Assembly: GCF_000426065.1 (NCBI RefSeq)
Contig: NZ_AUEQ01000001.1
Span: 806,001 to 870,000 of the forward strand
Direction of reading: 5' to 3'
Length of the DNA: 64,000 nt
Source: Mycobacterium sp. URHD0025
GTDB taxonomy: Bacteria; Actinomycetota; Actinomycetes; Mycobacteriales; Mycobacteriaceae
Both the position numbers and the translations under genes were made by a program. Shown here in pieces: positions 35,739 through 44,180 of this stretch. Numbering within the stretch: position 1 is the first letter of the stretch; every line of letters begins with the position of its first letter. The notes beneath the pieces were generated by a model, which saw only the letters and a list, made by a program, of their open reading frames with translations, had not been told where the DNA came from and did no database searches.

Positions 35739-35753
35739 TGTAACGGTGTTACA
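35739..35753. promoter_or_regulatory. palindromic operator between Rieske and amidohydrolase genes
   Basis: TGTAAC-GGT-GTTACA is a perfect 6+3+6 palindrome in the 100-bp divergent intergenic region, 46 bp from the Rieske ATG and 41 bp from the amidohydrolase GTG. Position and form suit the TetR protein encoded in the same cluster. Confidence 0.65.
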
Positions 35754-35793
35754 TTGCCACCGTAGCGGCCTGCACGCCTCAAGGGAGCAAAAC

Positions 35794-37554
35794 GTGTTCG
35801 ATCTGAAAATCACCGGCGGCACTGTCGTCGACGGCACCGGTGCGGACCGGTTCACCGCCGATGTCGCGATCAAGGACGGCAAGATCGTCGAGGTACATCG
35901 GCGTGGTCCGAGCGACCCCGCACTGGCCGGTGATGCGGCCGAAACCATCGATGCCACCGGCAGAATCGTGGCACCCGGATTCGTCGACATCCATACCCAC
36001 TACGACGGACAGGTGAGCTGGGACGCCGTGCTCGAACCGTCCAGCAATCACGGCGTGACGACCGTGGTGGCGGGTAACTGTGGCGTCGGATTCGCGCCGG
36101 TGCGGCCCGGCCAGGAGGAGTGGTTGATCTCCTTGATGGAGGGCGTCGAGGACATCCCCGGCACGGCTCTGACCGAGGGCATCACCTGGGGCTGGGAAAC
36201 CTTCGGCGAGTATCTGGACGTGATCGGACAGCGCGAGCTCGCCGTCGACATGGGAACCCAGATTGCCCATGGTGCGGTTCGGGCGTACGCGATGGGGGAG
36301 CGCGGTGCCCGCAACCAACCGGCGGACCCTGACGACATCAAGGCCATGGCGAAACTCGTGCAGGAGGCCATCGAGGCTGGGGCGCTTGGTTTTTCGTCGT
36401 CGCGCACCATTGCGCACACCGCGATGGACGGCGAGCCGGTGCCCGGGACCTATGCCGCCGAGGACGAGTTGTTCGCTTTGGGCCGGGCCGCGGCGGCCGG
36501 TGGAGCAGCGGTGTTCGAGCTCGCTCCGCAGGGCGCGGCGGGCGAGGACATCGTCGCCCCCAAGAAGGAACTCGACTGGATGCGCCGTCTCGGCGAGGAG
36601 ATCGACTGTGCCCTGAGTTTCGCGCTGATCCAGGTCGACGCCGACCCCAATTTGTGGCGTGAGCAGCTCGATCTGTCGGCGGCCGCGCACCAGGCAGGCA
36701 GCCGGTTGTACCCGCAGGTGGCGGCCCGGCCGTTCGGCATGTTGCTGGGCTTCCCCGGCCACCACGCCTTCACCCACCGTCCGACTTATCGGCGCCTGCA
36801 AGCGGAATGCACCCGTGAGGAGCTCGCCGAGCGGCTCGCGGAACCGAAGGTGCGTGCCTCGATCCTGGCCGAGGAAGACCTGCCGATCGACCCGAACAAG
36901 CTGTTCGACGGCATGTTCATGCTGGCGCAGCATGCGGCAAATCGGCTGTACCACATCGGGGAACCGCCGGACTACGAGCCGACCGTCGAGCGCACCGTCG
37001 CGGCGATCGCCGAGCAGCGCGGCGTGGACCCGTTGGCGGCGATGTACGACCTGATGCTCGAAGCGAATGCCGGTGCCATGCTGATGTACCCGATGTTCAA
37101 CTACTCCGACGGCAATCACGATGCGATCCGCGAGATGCTCACCCATCCGGCCGGCGTGCTCGGCCTGTCCGACGGCGGTGCGCACTGCAGCATGATCTGC
37201 GATGCCTCATACCCCACGTTCCTGCTGACGCACTGGGCCCGTGACCGTCACCGCGGCGAGAAGCTGCCGTTGGAGTACGTCATCCGCAAGCAGTCGCACG
37301 ACACCGCTCAGCTCTACGGGATGTCGGACCGCGGCGTGATCAGCGTGGGCAAGAAGGCCGACGTCAACGTCATCGACCTCGACGCCCTGACCTTGCATGC
37401 GCCCAGGATGGCCTACGACCTGCCCGCGGGCGGAAAGCGGTTGGTGCAGGGCGCAAGTGGTTACGATGCGACGATTGTCAGCGGGACGGTGACCCGCCGT
37501 CACGGTGTCGACACCGGGGCCCGTCCGGGCCGGCTGGTGCGCGGGACCCGCTGA
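35794..37554 (+). CDS. N-acyl-D-amino-acid deacylase family amidohydrolase
   Basis: A 586-residue metal-dependent amidohydrolase. The metal-binding HTHYD (His67, His69) follows PGFVDI; the C-terminal VLGLSDGGAHCSMICDASYP supplies the catalytic Asp region, and a small beta domain closes the protein (GVISVGKKADVNVIDLD). The family includes D-aminoacylases and related hydrolases of N-acyl compounds; the true substrate in mycobacteria is unknown. GTG 35794 is chosen: AAGGGAGC precedes it and FDLKITGGTVVDG matches family N-termini. Confidence 0.9.
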   Translation: MFDLKITGGTVVDGTGADRFTADVAIKDGKIVEVHRRGPSDPALAGDAAETIDATGRIVAPGFVDIHTHYDGQVSWDAVLEPSSNHGVTTVVAGNCGVGFAPVRPGQEEWLISLMEGVEDIPGTALTEGITWGWETFGEYLDVIGQRELAVDMGTQIAHGAVRAYAMGERGARNQPADPDDIKAMAKLVQEAIEAGALGFSSSRTIAHTAMDGEPVPGTYAAEDELFALGRAAAAGGAAVFELAPQGAAGEDIVAPKKELDWMRRLGEEIDCALSFALIQVDADPNLWREQLDLSAAAHQAGSRLYPQVAARPFGMLLGFPGHHAFTHRPTYRRLQAECTREELAERLAEPKVRASILAEEDLPIDPNKLFDGMFMLAQHAANRLYHIGEPPDYEPTVERTVAAIAEQRGVDPLAAMYDLMLEANAGAMLMYPMFNYSDGNHDAIREMLTHPAGVLGLSDGGAHCSMICDASYPTFLLTHWARDRHRGEKLPLEYVIRKQSHDTAQLYGMSDRGVISVGKKADVNVIDLDALTLHAPRMAYDLPAGGKRLVQGASGYDATIVSGTVTRRHGVDTGARPGRLVRGTR

Positions 37555-37572
37555 TCGGCAGAATATTTCGTC

Positions 37573-38586
37573 ATGGCGGATTTCCGATACGATCCGCGTC
37601 AGCGTCCGGCGCAACCTCAGGCGCCGGCTGCTGACGCTTTCACCATCCACACTGCCGTTGTCGCCCAGGGTGTTTCGCTGGCATTCGTCCGCGAGGGTGT
37701 CGGCGGTGTACCACTTCTGCTGGTGCACGGCTATCCCGAGACCAAGCGAATCTGGTGGCGCAACATCGAGTCCCTGGCCGCGGCCGGTTTCGAGGTCATC
37801 GTCCCGGACCTGCGCGGTATGGGGGACAGCGCGATTCCGTCCGATGACCAGCACGACATCGTCACCTACTCCCGCGATCTGTATGCGTTGGTGCATGACC
37901 AACTGGGGCACGAGTCGTGCCTGATCGCCGCGAGTGATGTCGGGGCGGTCGTCAGCACCGATCTGATTCACCGGTTTCCCGGATTCGTCACGGGTTTCTG
38001 TGTTTTCAACACCGTGCCGCCCATGGCCGTCGACTATTCGGGAATCGGCACGCAGCACCCGGCTTCGGTAAGAGGTGCGGCCGATCCCACCGCCGATTAC
38101 CGCTGGATGCAGGGCGCGTTCCCCGACGACCTCGCCGCGATGCTGCCCACACCCGAAGCGCGCAGGCAGTGGGTCGCGGCGATGTACTCCAATCGGTTGT
38201 GGGGTTCGGCCTACGCATTCACGCAATCCGACGTGGATTTCATGACCGAGCCGTTCGCTGACGAGGCACGGCTACGCGCGGGCTGGGCGTCCTACCAACT
38301 CGCCTACGGCCGCGCCATGTCCGAGATACCGCTGATGGATGCGGTCGAGGTGCCGACGTTGGTGCTGTACGGCCCCGACGATCATGTGGTCGGCGAGGAT
38401 TTCGTTCCCCGCACCGAGCGGGCGTTTCTCAATCGGATTGGGCCACTGGTGGTTCCGGGTGCCGGTCACTTCCTGCAGTGGGAGCGCGCCGACATCTTCA
38501 ACCGGCTGGTCCCGGCGGTGTTCGGCGATGTCATCGCGAATCATCGGCGGGCTGAGCAAGGATCGACCCGCCCAGCCAGCGTCTGA
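37573..38586 (+). CDS. alpha/beta hydrolase (epoxide hydrolase / haloacetate dehalogenase-like)
   Basis: A 337-residue alpha/beta hydrolase. HGYPETKRIWW is the oxyanion/HGxP segment, DLRGMGDS the following motif, ASDVGAVVST the nucleophile elbow with Asp as nucleophile, and GAGHFLQWERAD supplies the catalytic His. An Asp nucleophile points to epoxide hydrolase or dehalogenase chemistry rather than esterase. It starts 18 bp after the amidohydrolase, so the two are probably one operon. Its last 56 bp overlap the convergent TetR gene. Confidence 0.88.
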   Translation: MADFRYDPRQRPAQPQAPAADAFTIHTAVVAQGVSLAFVREGVGGVPLLLVHGYPETKRIWWRNIESLAAAGFEVIVPDLRGMGDSAIPSDDQHDIVTYSRDLYALVHDQLGHESCLIAASDVGAVVSTDLIHRFPGFVTGFCVFNTVPPMAVDYSGIGTQHPASVRGAADPTADYRWMQGAFPDDLAAMLPTPEARRQWVAAMYSNRLWGSAYAFTQSDVDFMTEPFADEARLRAGWASYQLAYGRAMSEIPLMDAVEVPTLVLYGPDDHVVGEDFVPRTERAFLNRIGPLVVPGAGHFLQWERADIFNRLVPAVFGDVIANHRRAEQGSTRPASV

Positions 38587-39148
38587 CGAAGCGCCGCAGC
38601 TCCTCGGGACCACGCGTTGGTTCGTTCGGCGCGACGAAGAACGACAGCATGGTGCGCAACGTGAACTCGACCAGGTCCCGCAGCGATGATTCGTCGTATC
38701 CGTACTTCTCCCAGTCGACGTCGAAGCGCGTGATCATCCGCATGCCGAAGGCCTGCCCCTCGTCCGAGGCGACATTGACCGAGCTGGCGGCGGCATGCGG
38801 CCCGGACAGCATGATGCGCAGGTGCGGCGTGCGGGCGACCTCCTCCAGGGTGAACATGACGCCTTCGGTCATCGCCTCGGCCGGATCGGTGATGCCGCGC
38901 ACGCTCTCGGCGAGCCGATCGAGAAATCCGTCGACCGTGGCGATGGCCGCCGCGTGCATCAGCGATTCGGCGGTGGGGAAGTAGCGGTACACGGTCTGGC
39001 GGATGACGCCGAGCGAAGCCGCGACGTCGGCGATGCTGATGCTGGTGCCCGTCTCGGCGATCAACTGCACGGCCGCGGCGACGATACGTTCGGAGGCTTC
39101 GTCGTCGCTGCTGGGCGGCCGCCCGTCCCACCCGCGCCTACGCGCCAT
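38531..39148 (-). CDS. TetR family transcriptional regulator
   Basis: A 205-residue repressor with helix-turn-helix around residues 35-60 (TSISIADVAASLGVIRQTVYRYFP). I chose ATG 39148 (MARRRGWDGRPP); a longer frame to 39232 would start inside the palindrome. It diverges from the metal-dependent hydrolase gene, and a long inverted repeat between them is the likely operator for autoregulation and control of the hydrolase. The 3' end is antisense to the end of the neighbouring alpha/beta hydrolase. Confidence 0.9.
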   Translation of the reverse strand: MARRRGWDGRPPSSDDEASERIVAAAVQLIAETGTSISIADVAASLGVIRQTVYRYFPTAESLMHAAAIATVDGFLDRLAESVRGITDPAEAMTEGVMFTLEEVARTPHLRIMLSGPHAAASSVNVASDEGQAFGMRMITRFDVDWEKYGYDESSLRDLVEFTLRTMLSFFVAPNEPTRGPEELRRFVRRWLGGSILAQPADDSR

Positions 39149-39222
39149 GGTCCCGACTCCTGGCCACCGACATCCATGCAGGATATCGCCCCCAGCGTTG
39201 ACGGGCCGCGTCCGCGTGTAGT

Positions 39223-39254
39223 AATCATACAACTAAGGCGTTCTTTGTATGATT
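39223..39254. promoter_or_regulatory. long inverted repeat operator between TetR and metal-dependent hydrolase
   Basis: AATCATACAA (39223-39232) and TTGTATGATT (39245-39254) are perfect 10-bp inverted repeats separated by 12 bp. The element sits 75 bp from the TetR ATG and 25 bp from the hydrolase ATG, in the position of a shared divergent operator. The 22-bp centre-to-centre spacing puts the half-sites two helical turns apart. Confidence 0.7.
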
Positions 39255-39278
39255 GCTCGGACAAGCGAGGTGGCATCG

Positions 39279-40229
39279 ATGACGGATCTGATCGTGCGCA
39301 AGATGAGGTTCGCGTTCGCGGACCACCGCGTCCCGTTCTTGTGGAACGAGGCCAACCCGGCGTTCTCGTCGATGGCCAACGCGGTGTCGTTCCTCGCCAT
39401 CGCATTCGAGAAGATGATCGGCCACATGATCACCGAGGCCATGCCGTTCATCACCGATCCGGCTGTGGCCGAGGAGGCGCAGGCCTTCGTCCGGCAGGAA
39501 GGCCAGCACGCGATGGCCCACCGCCAGCACGCCAAGGGCCTGATCAAGACATACCCCGGCCTCAAGGAAACCCTCGACGAGGTGGTCAAGGCGTTCGACG
39601 ATCTGACGGCCGAGACGCCGCTGAAGTACCGGCTGGCCTACACCGCCGATCTGGAGGCGACGTTCACTCCGGTGTTCAAGCTGATGCTCGACCATGACGA
39701 CACGCTGTTCGCTCCCGGCGATGACCGGGTGGCGTCACTGTTCCTGTGGCACTTCGTCGAAGAGGTCGAGCACCGCAGCTCGGCCCTGATCATCTACGAC
39801 GCCGTGGCGGACGACCCGTGGTACCGCATGCGCGTCGCGCCGTCGATCTTCAAACACGTGTGGGCCGTGCTCAAGGTGGCCTGCGAAGGCTTCAACAAGC
39901 ATGTTCCGCTGGAGGAACGCCAGATCGACGCGATGTCGATGTTCGGCATGCAGGCGCGTAAAAAGGCTCTGCTGCAAAAGCTTCCGTTCACCAAGACGCC
40001 GTACGACGGGCCGGTGGCCAACGCCTTTGCCCACCTGCCGGTGCGCGAGATGCTGACCGCCCTGTCCGGTGTGGTGCGCAGTCAGGTCCCGGGCCACAAT
40101 CCGGCCCACGAGAAGCTGCCGGCATTGGCCGACGAGTGGTTCCAGCGTTACGAGGACGGCTACGAGGTCACCCAGTGGTACACCGCCGACAAGGCCCCGA
40201 CCCAGAGGGTGGATACCGCCGATGTCTGA
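39279..40229 (+). CDS. metal-dependent hydrolase (PF10118 type)
   Basis: A 316-residue protein of the PF10118 'metal-dependent hydrolase' family, a ferritin-like helical fold. Glu/His ligands appear as FVRQEGQHAMAHRQH and LFLWHFVEEVEHRSSA, which suggests a di-iron site. ATG 39279 has a good GAGGTGG ribosome-binding site; an upstream ATG at 39249 is inside the operator. It overlaps the next membrane protein gene by 8 bp. Substrate is unknown; ferritin-like fold and TetR control suggest inducible oxidation or hydrolysis of a lipophilic compound. Confidence 0.88.
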   Translation: MTDLIVRKMRFAFADHRVPFLWNEANPAFSSMANAVSFLAIAFEKMIGHMITEAMPFITDPAVAEEAQAFVRQEGQHAMAHRQHAKGLIKTYPGLKETLDEVVKAFDDLTAETPLKYRLAYTADLEATFTPVFKLMLDHDDTLFAPGDDRVASLFLWHFVEEVEHRSSALIIYDAVADDPWYRMRVAPSIFKHVWAVLKVACEGFNKHVPLEERQIDAMSMFGMQARKKALLQKLPFTKTPYDGPVANAFAHLPVREMLTALSGVVRSQVPGHNPAHEKLPALADEWFQRYEDGYEVTQWYTADKAPTQRVDTADV

Positions 40230-41388
40230 TCTGTGTACCCCGACATTCTCGGGTTTGGCTCAGCGCCTGGGCTTTTCGTGTGACACCGCCGGCGGGCTTG
40301 TCGAGTTCCGTAACCCGTTCGGGCTGGAGAACTGGACGTTGCCGGTGCTCGAGATCACCGTGATCGTCGGCGCGGTGCTGGCCCTGGTGTACGCGATCGT
40401 GCGGCTGCGTCGGCACAACGATCCCACCAACCTGGTGCTGTGGTTCGGCGCCATCGCCTACCTGCTGATCATCGAGCCGCCGCTGTATTTCCCCGGCGCG
40501 TTCGGGATCAGCGAACACGTCGACACGATGTTCGCGCACAACGTGTTCACCGTCGACTTCCTGTGGGGCCGGCTGCCGCTCTACATCGTGGCGATCTACC
40601 CGATGATGGCCACGGTCGCCTACGAGATCGTCCGCATGCTGGGGGTGTTCCGCCGGCGCGGTGTCCTGGTGGGCGCGATCTGTGTCGGCTTCGTCCACCA
40701 CGCGTTCTACGAGATCTTCGATCACCTCGGGCCACAGCTGCGGTGGTGGGAGTGGACACTCGACCATCCGATGAACCAACCGTTCTTCGATTCGGTGCCC
40801 CTGCCGAGCGTGGTGGTGTTCGCCGCGCTGTGGCCGATGTCGTTGGCCTTCTGTGTGCAGCTGTTCGTCGGACGCCACGTGCAGGACGGCAAGACGTTCA
40901 GCGGGCCGCAGCTCGTGGGCCGCACCATCGTCGTCGGTGTATTGGCGTCGATCGGAACCGCGATCCTGCCCCTGCCCGCCACACTGGCCACGTCGATCTC
41001 GGGCAGCACGACCGTCGGGGGCGTCGTGTACGCCGCCGAACTCGTGGTGCTCACCCTCGTGGCGATTCCGGTGCTGTTCGGCCAATGGTCGAGCCTGCGC
41101 AAAGACCGCGACCCGGCGACCGTGCGCTACGCGAACCCGCTCATCCTGCGCTACGCCACGGTCTACCTGGCGGTCATGACCGTCCTGTGGCTCACGGCGC
41201 TGCCGGCCTACTTCGGGGCGGTCGACGGAGTCACCGCCGATGGCGATCCCACCGGCAGCCTGCTCTACACCGTGATCTGCGTGGTGATCGCCGGACTGTC
41301 GATTGCCGCGGCGGCCACCGTGAATCCCGCCGACCTGCAACAACAGCCCGAATCGGTGCCTTCGGGTGCCGCAGGCAACCAGGAATGA
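40222..41388 (+). CDS. polytopic membrane protein of unknown function
   Basis: A 388-residue integral membrane protein with about eight helices (LPVLEITVIVGAVLALVYAIV, NLVLWFGAIAYLLIIEPPLYFP, LPLYIVAIYPMMATVAYEIV, VVVFAALWPMSLAFCVQLF, TIVVGVLASIGTAILPLP, ELVVLTLVAIPVLFG, YLAVMTVLWLTALPAYFG, TVICVVIAGLSIAAAATV). Between helices 3 and 4, VGFVHHAFYEIFDHLGPQLRWWEW contains two adjacent His plus acidic residues that could bind metal. It overlaps the metal-dependent hydrolase gene, so they act together. I do not recognise a family with known function. Confidence 0.8.
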   Translation: MSDLCTPTFSGLAQRLGFSCDTAGGLVEFRNPFGLENWTLPVLEITVIVGAVLALVYAIVRLRRHNDPTNLVLWFGAIAYLLIIEPPLYFPGAFGISEHVDTMFAHNVFTVDFLWGRLPLYIVAIYPMMATVAYEIVRMLGVFRRRGVLVGAICVGFVHHAFYEIFDHLGPQLRWWEWTLDHPMNQPFFDSVPLPSVVVFAALWPMSLAFCVQLFVGRHVQDGKTFSGPQLVGRTIVVGVLASIGTAILPLPATLATSISGSTTVGGVVYAAELVVLTLVAIPVLFGQWSSLRKDRDPATVRYANPLILRYATVYLAVMTVLWLTALPAYFGAVDGVTADGDPTGSLLYTVICVVIAGLSIAAAATVNPADLQQQPESVPSGAAGNQE

Positions 41389-41449
41389 GGAGCGAACCCA
41401 CAGGCGCGGCGCACCGCTGAGCGCCCGGGCGATGAGGCAGAATGCGGAG

Positions 41450-42448
41450 GTGCCGACACCGCCGCAACGCCCCGGCGACCCCGGCCGGCAAGGCCGCGGT
41501 CCCGTGCCGCCTCCTGACCCGGCCACTCGGCGGCTGCCCCGCCCGGGACGACCCGAGGCGCCCACCGAGCAGATCCGGGCCCGCCAACAGCCTCCCGAGG
41601 CGGCAACTCAGAAGATCATGCGGCCGCCCCCACCCGTGGCTCCTCGGGCGGCGGGACCGCCGCCGCAGCAACCGCCCGCCGGCCCCAGGGCCACCGCTCC
41701 CGAGCCGGCCAAGCCGCCGTCACGGTGGCGCAGTCCGCAGGCGATCATCCTCATCGCCGTCGTGGCCGTGGCAGTTGTGGTGATCGGCTTGACCGGCGCC
41801 GAACTGTACGCCCGGCACAAGGCCGGCTCGGTACTCGTGGCGGTCGCCGAATGCGTTGTGGAGGACAGTGCCTCGGTCTCGTTCGGGGTCAATCCACCGT
41901 TCCTGTGGCAGCACGTCAACGGCCACTACACCAACATCTCGGTGAAGACCGGCGGCAAGCAGGTGCAGGCCGCGAAGGGGATGACGGCGGATGTGGCGCT
42001 GTCCGACATCCGGCTCCAGGGCACCGACGATTCCAAAGGCACCATCGGATCACTGAGCGCGACACTGAGCTGGACATCGGCCGGTATCAAGGACACCGTG
42101 GCCGAGAACCTGCCCGGGGTCGGCGCGCTGGTCTCCGACGTGAGTACCGATCCAGCCGCGGGCACCATCACCCTGCAGGCCGTAGGGGACACCAAGGTGA
42201 CGGCGAAGCCGGTGGTGGACAACGGAAATCTGGATCTGCAGGTCACCGACGTCAGCGGCCCGTTCGAGAAAGACACCGTGCAGGCCGCGCTCGACGGACT
42301 CACCGCGAAGCTGAACGACGCCTACCCGCTGGGCATCCACGCCGACAGCGTCGCCGTGACCGACACCGGCGTGGTGGGCAAGTTCTCCAGCCAGAACGCG
42401 TCCATTCCCAATGACGAATCCGACGACGCCTGCTTCTCCAAGCTGTGA
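41450..42448 (+). CDS. LmeA-like (DUF2993) phospholipid-binding envelope protein
   Basis: A 332-residue protein. A proline-rich cytoplasmic N-terminus (about 1-95) leads to one membrane helix (AIILIAVVAVAVVVIGLTGAELYA) and an extracytoplasmic DUF2993 domain (about 130-325), related to mycobacterial LmeA that binds phospholipid and acts in mannan elongation. GTG 41450 is preferred: a -10-like CAGAAT (41438-41443) ends 6 nt before it, suggesting a leaderless mRNA. ATG 41432 or ATG 41366 would give longer N-termini. Confidence 0.8.
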   Translation: MPTPPQRPGDPGRQGRGPVPPPDPATRRLPRPGRPEAPTEQIRARQQPPEAATQKIMRPPPPVAPRAAGPPPQQPPAGPRATAPEPAKPPSRWRSPQAIILIAVVAVAVVVIGLTGAELYARHKAGSVLVAVAECVVEDSASVSFGVNPPFLWQHVNGHYTNISVKTGGKQVQAAKGMTADVALSDIRLQGTDDSKGTIGSLSATLSWTSAGIKDTVAENLPGVGALVSDVSTDPAAGTITLQAVGDTKVTAKPVVDNGNLDLQVTDVSGPFEKDTVQAALDGLTAKLNDAYPLGIHADSVAVTDTGVVGKFSSQNASIPNDESDDACFSKL

Positions 42449-42450
42449 GC

Positions 42451-43005
42451 ATGAGCCGAACCGCGGCGGCAGCCGCGCTCATCCTCGCGGCACTGACCAT
42501 GGTGCCGATCGCACAGGCCGAGCCTCCCAGCTCGTTGCTACCGCTGGTCGATGCCGCCGCGCAGCGCCTGCAGACCGCGGACCCGGTGGCCGCCAACAAG
42601 TTCCGCACCGGTGGGCCGATCGAGGATCCGCGCCGCGAGCAACAGGTCATCGATGCCACCAGGGCGGAAGCCGTCGGCCGCCAGATCGACCCGGCCTATG
42701 TGAGCGACGTGTTCCGTGATCAGATCGACGCGACCGTCGCCGTGGAGTACGGCCTGTTTTCGCAATGGAAGCTGGATCCCGCGACCGCTCCGGTGACGGC
42801 GCCAGACCTCGCCGCATCCAGGTCGACGATAGACCAGCTCAACCACACGATCGTGAACGAGATCGCCGACCGATGGCCCGCCTTGCACTCGCAGGCCTGT
42901 CAGGCTGACCGGGCGAACGCCGTCGAAGCGGTGGCCACGGCGCGAGATCTGGACCCGCTGTACCGCCGGGCGCTGGACTACGCCACCAGGTCCTACTGCC
43001 GTTGA
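42451..43005 (+). CDS. secreted chorismate mutase (AroQ gamma type)
   Basis: A 184-residue exported chorismate mutase like M. tuberculosis Rv1885c. Signal peptide 1-23 ends IAQA; the mature all-helical protein has the AroQ-gamma residues (RREQQVIDATRAEAVGRQIDP, VFRDQIDATVAVEYG) and two Cys near the C-terminus that form a disulfide in the family. It converts chorismate to prephenate outside the cytoplasm, a puzzling location since no pathway partner is exported. Start ATG 42451 is 2 bp after the LmeA-like gene stop, so they are likely cotranscribed. Confidence 0.93.
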   Translation: MSRTAAAAALILAALTMVPIAQAEPPSSLLPLVDAAAQRLQTADPVAANKFRTGGPIEDPRREQQVIDATRAEAVGRQIDPAYVSDVFRDQIDATVAVEYGLFSQWKLDPATAPVTAPDLAASRSTIDQLNHTIVNEIADRWPALHSQACQADRANAVEAVATARDLDPLYRRALDYATRSYCR

Positions 43006-43077
43006 GCGCGGCAGCGCCGCGGTATTGACGTTTCTGTAGACACACCGCGGGTACTCCTGGCGCCAGGAGGTTCGGAA

Positions 43078-43761
43078 ATGCCTACATGGAGTTGGATCGT
43101 CATCGCTGTGGTTGTCGTGGTCATCGTGCTGCTCGCGGTGATCGTGGGCGCGTCGATGATGCGTCAGAAGCGCAGTGAACGGCTCAGGGAACAGTTCGGC
43201 CCGGAGTATGAGCACGCCGTCGAATCCGCAGGTGACCAGCGTGCGGCGGAGCGGGAGCTCATCGCGCGCAAACGGAAGCACGACAAGCTGGACATCGCCG
43301 AGTTGACGCCGGGATCCCGGGCGCGATACGTCGAGGCGTGGGGAGTGACTCAGGCCGGATTCGTCGACAACCCGGCGAAGTCGGTCAGCGAAGCCGATCG
43401 TCTGGTCACCGAGGTGATGCGCGAACGCGGTTACCCGGTAGACGATTTCGAGCAACGCGCGGCGGACATCTCGGTCGACCATCCCAAGGTGGTCGAGCAC
43501 TACCGTGCCGCGCACATCCTGCACCTTGCTCAGGAGCAGGGCGAGATCGGCACGGAGGCCCAGCGTGAGGCGATAGTGCACTATCGCGCGCTCTTCGAGC
43601 AGTTGGTCGGGGCCGGGCACGGGGCGCGGGACGAACAGGAAACCCAGGCTGAACACGAGACCCAGCCTGAACACGAAACCGGGTCTGAGCGCGACGCCGG
43701 GAAACATGAGGCCCGTACGAACGACGCGGGTACGGATTCGCCGAAGGAGGCGCGAGCATGA
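43078..43761 (+). CDS. membrane-anchored protein with paired W/QAxFVDxP domain (unrecognised)
   Basis: A 227-residue protein not matched to a known family. One N-terminal helix (residues 4-26), a basic charged coiled region (28-75), then a helical domain with W88, TQAGFVDNPAKSVSEADRLV (91-110) and YRALFEQLV (169-177). The tail 178-227 is acidic and low-complexity with two AEHETQ/PEHETG repeats. The following gene encodes the same motifs without the membrane anchor, so the pair likely arose by duplication and probably interacts. Good SD (GGAGG); ATG 43078 and the next gene overlap by 4 bp. Confidence 0.8.
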   Translation: MPTWSWIVIAVVVVVIVLLAVIVGASMMRQKRSERLREQFGPEYEHAVESAGDQRAAERELIARKRKHDKLDIAELTPGSRARYVEAWGVTQAGFVDNPAKSVSEADRLVTEVMRERGYPVDDFEQRAADISVDHPKVVEHYRAAHILHLAQEQGEIGTEAQREAIVHYRALFEQLVGAGHGARDEQETQAEHETQPEHETGSERDAGKHEARTNDAGTDSPKEARA

Positions 43762-44156
43762 CGACCCATGACGAGCAGACATCGACTGCTCGACCGGACT
43801 TCAGTGATGTGCAAGAGACCCGAAGTGGGGACCTACCGGCTCCCGATACGGGTTCAGCAGCGCCGGCCGAGGGCGTGACGGATGACAACACGTTGTTGTT
43901 CGCCGATGAGCACCGGTCGGGATTGCACTCGCGCTGGAATGACATTCAGGCGGCGTTCGTCGACGATCCGAGGGACTGCGTACAGAGAGCGGACAATCTG
44001 GTCGCCGAAGTGGTCGAAGAGCTCACCGCGAGCTTCGCCGACACCCGTTCGCGGCTTGAGGCGCAATGGTCCCGTGGCGAGGAGGCATCCACCGAAGATC
44101 TCCGTGTGGCTCTCACGCGGTACCGGGATTTCTTCCAGCGGCTGCTGTCGGTGTGA
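43758..44156 (+). CDS. soluble paralogue of the preceding protein (unrecognised)
   Basis: A 132-residue cytoplasmic protein. Residues 1-50 are disordered and acidic. The domain at 57-130 repeats the features of the upstream protein: W60, IQAAFVDDPRDCVQRADNLV (63-82), EVVEEL, and YRDFFQRLL (122-130) at the end. Its start overlaps the upstream stop (ATGA), so the two are translationally coupled. Function unknown; a membrane-tethered and a soluble copy of one domain suggests a sensor/adaptor or scaffold pair, which is inference. Confidence 0.8.
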   Translation: MTTHDEQTSTARPDFSDVQETRSGDLPAPDTGSAAPAEGVTDDNTLLFADEHRSGLHSRWNDIQAAFVDDPRDCVQRADNLVAEVVEELTASFADTRSRLEAQWSRGEEASTEDLRVALTRYRDFFQRLLSV

Positions 44157-44180
44157 GGCGGCCCGGGGCCGTCGCGGGGC

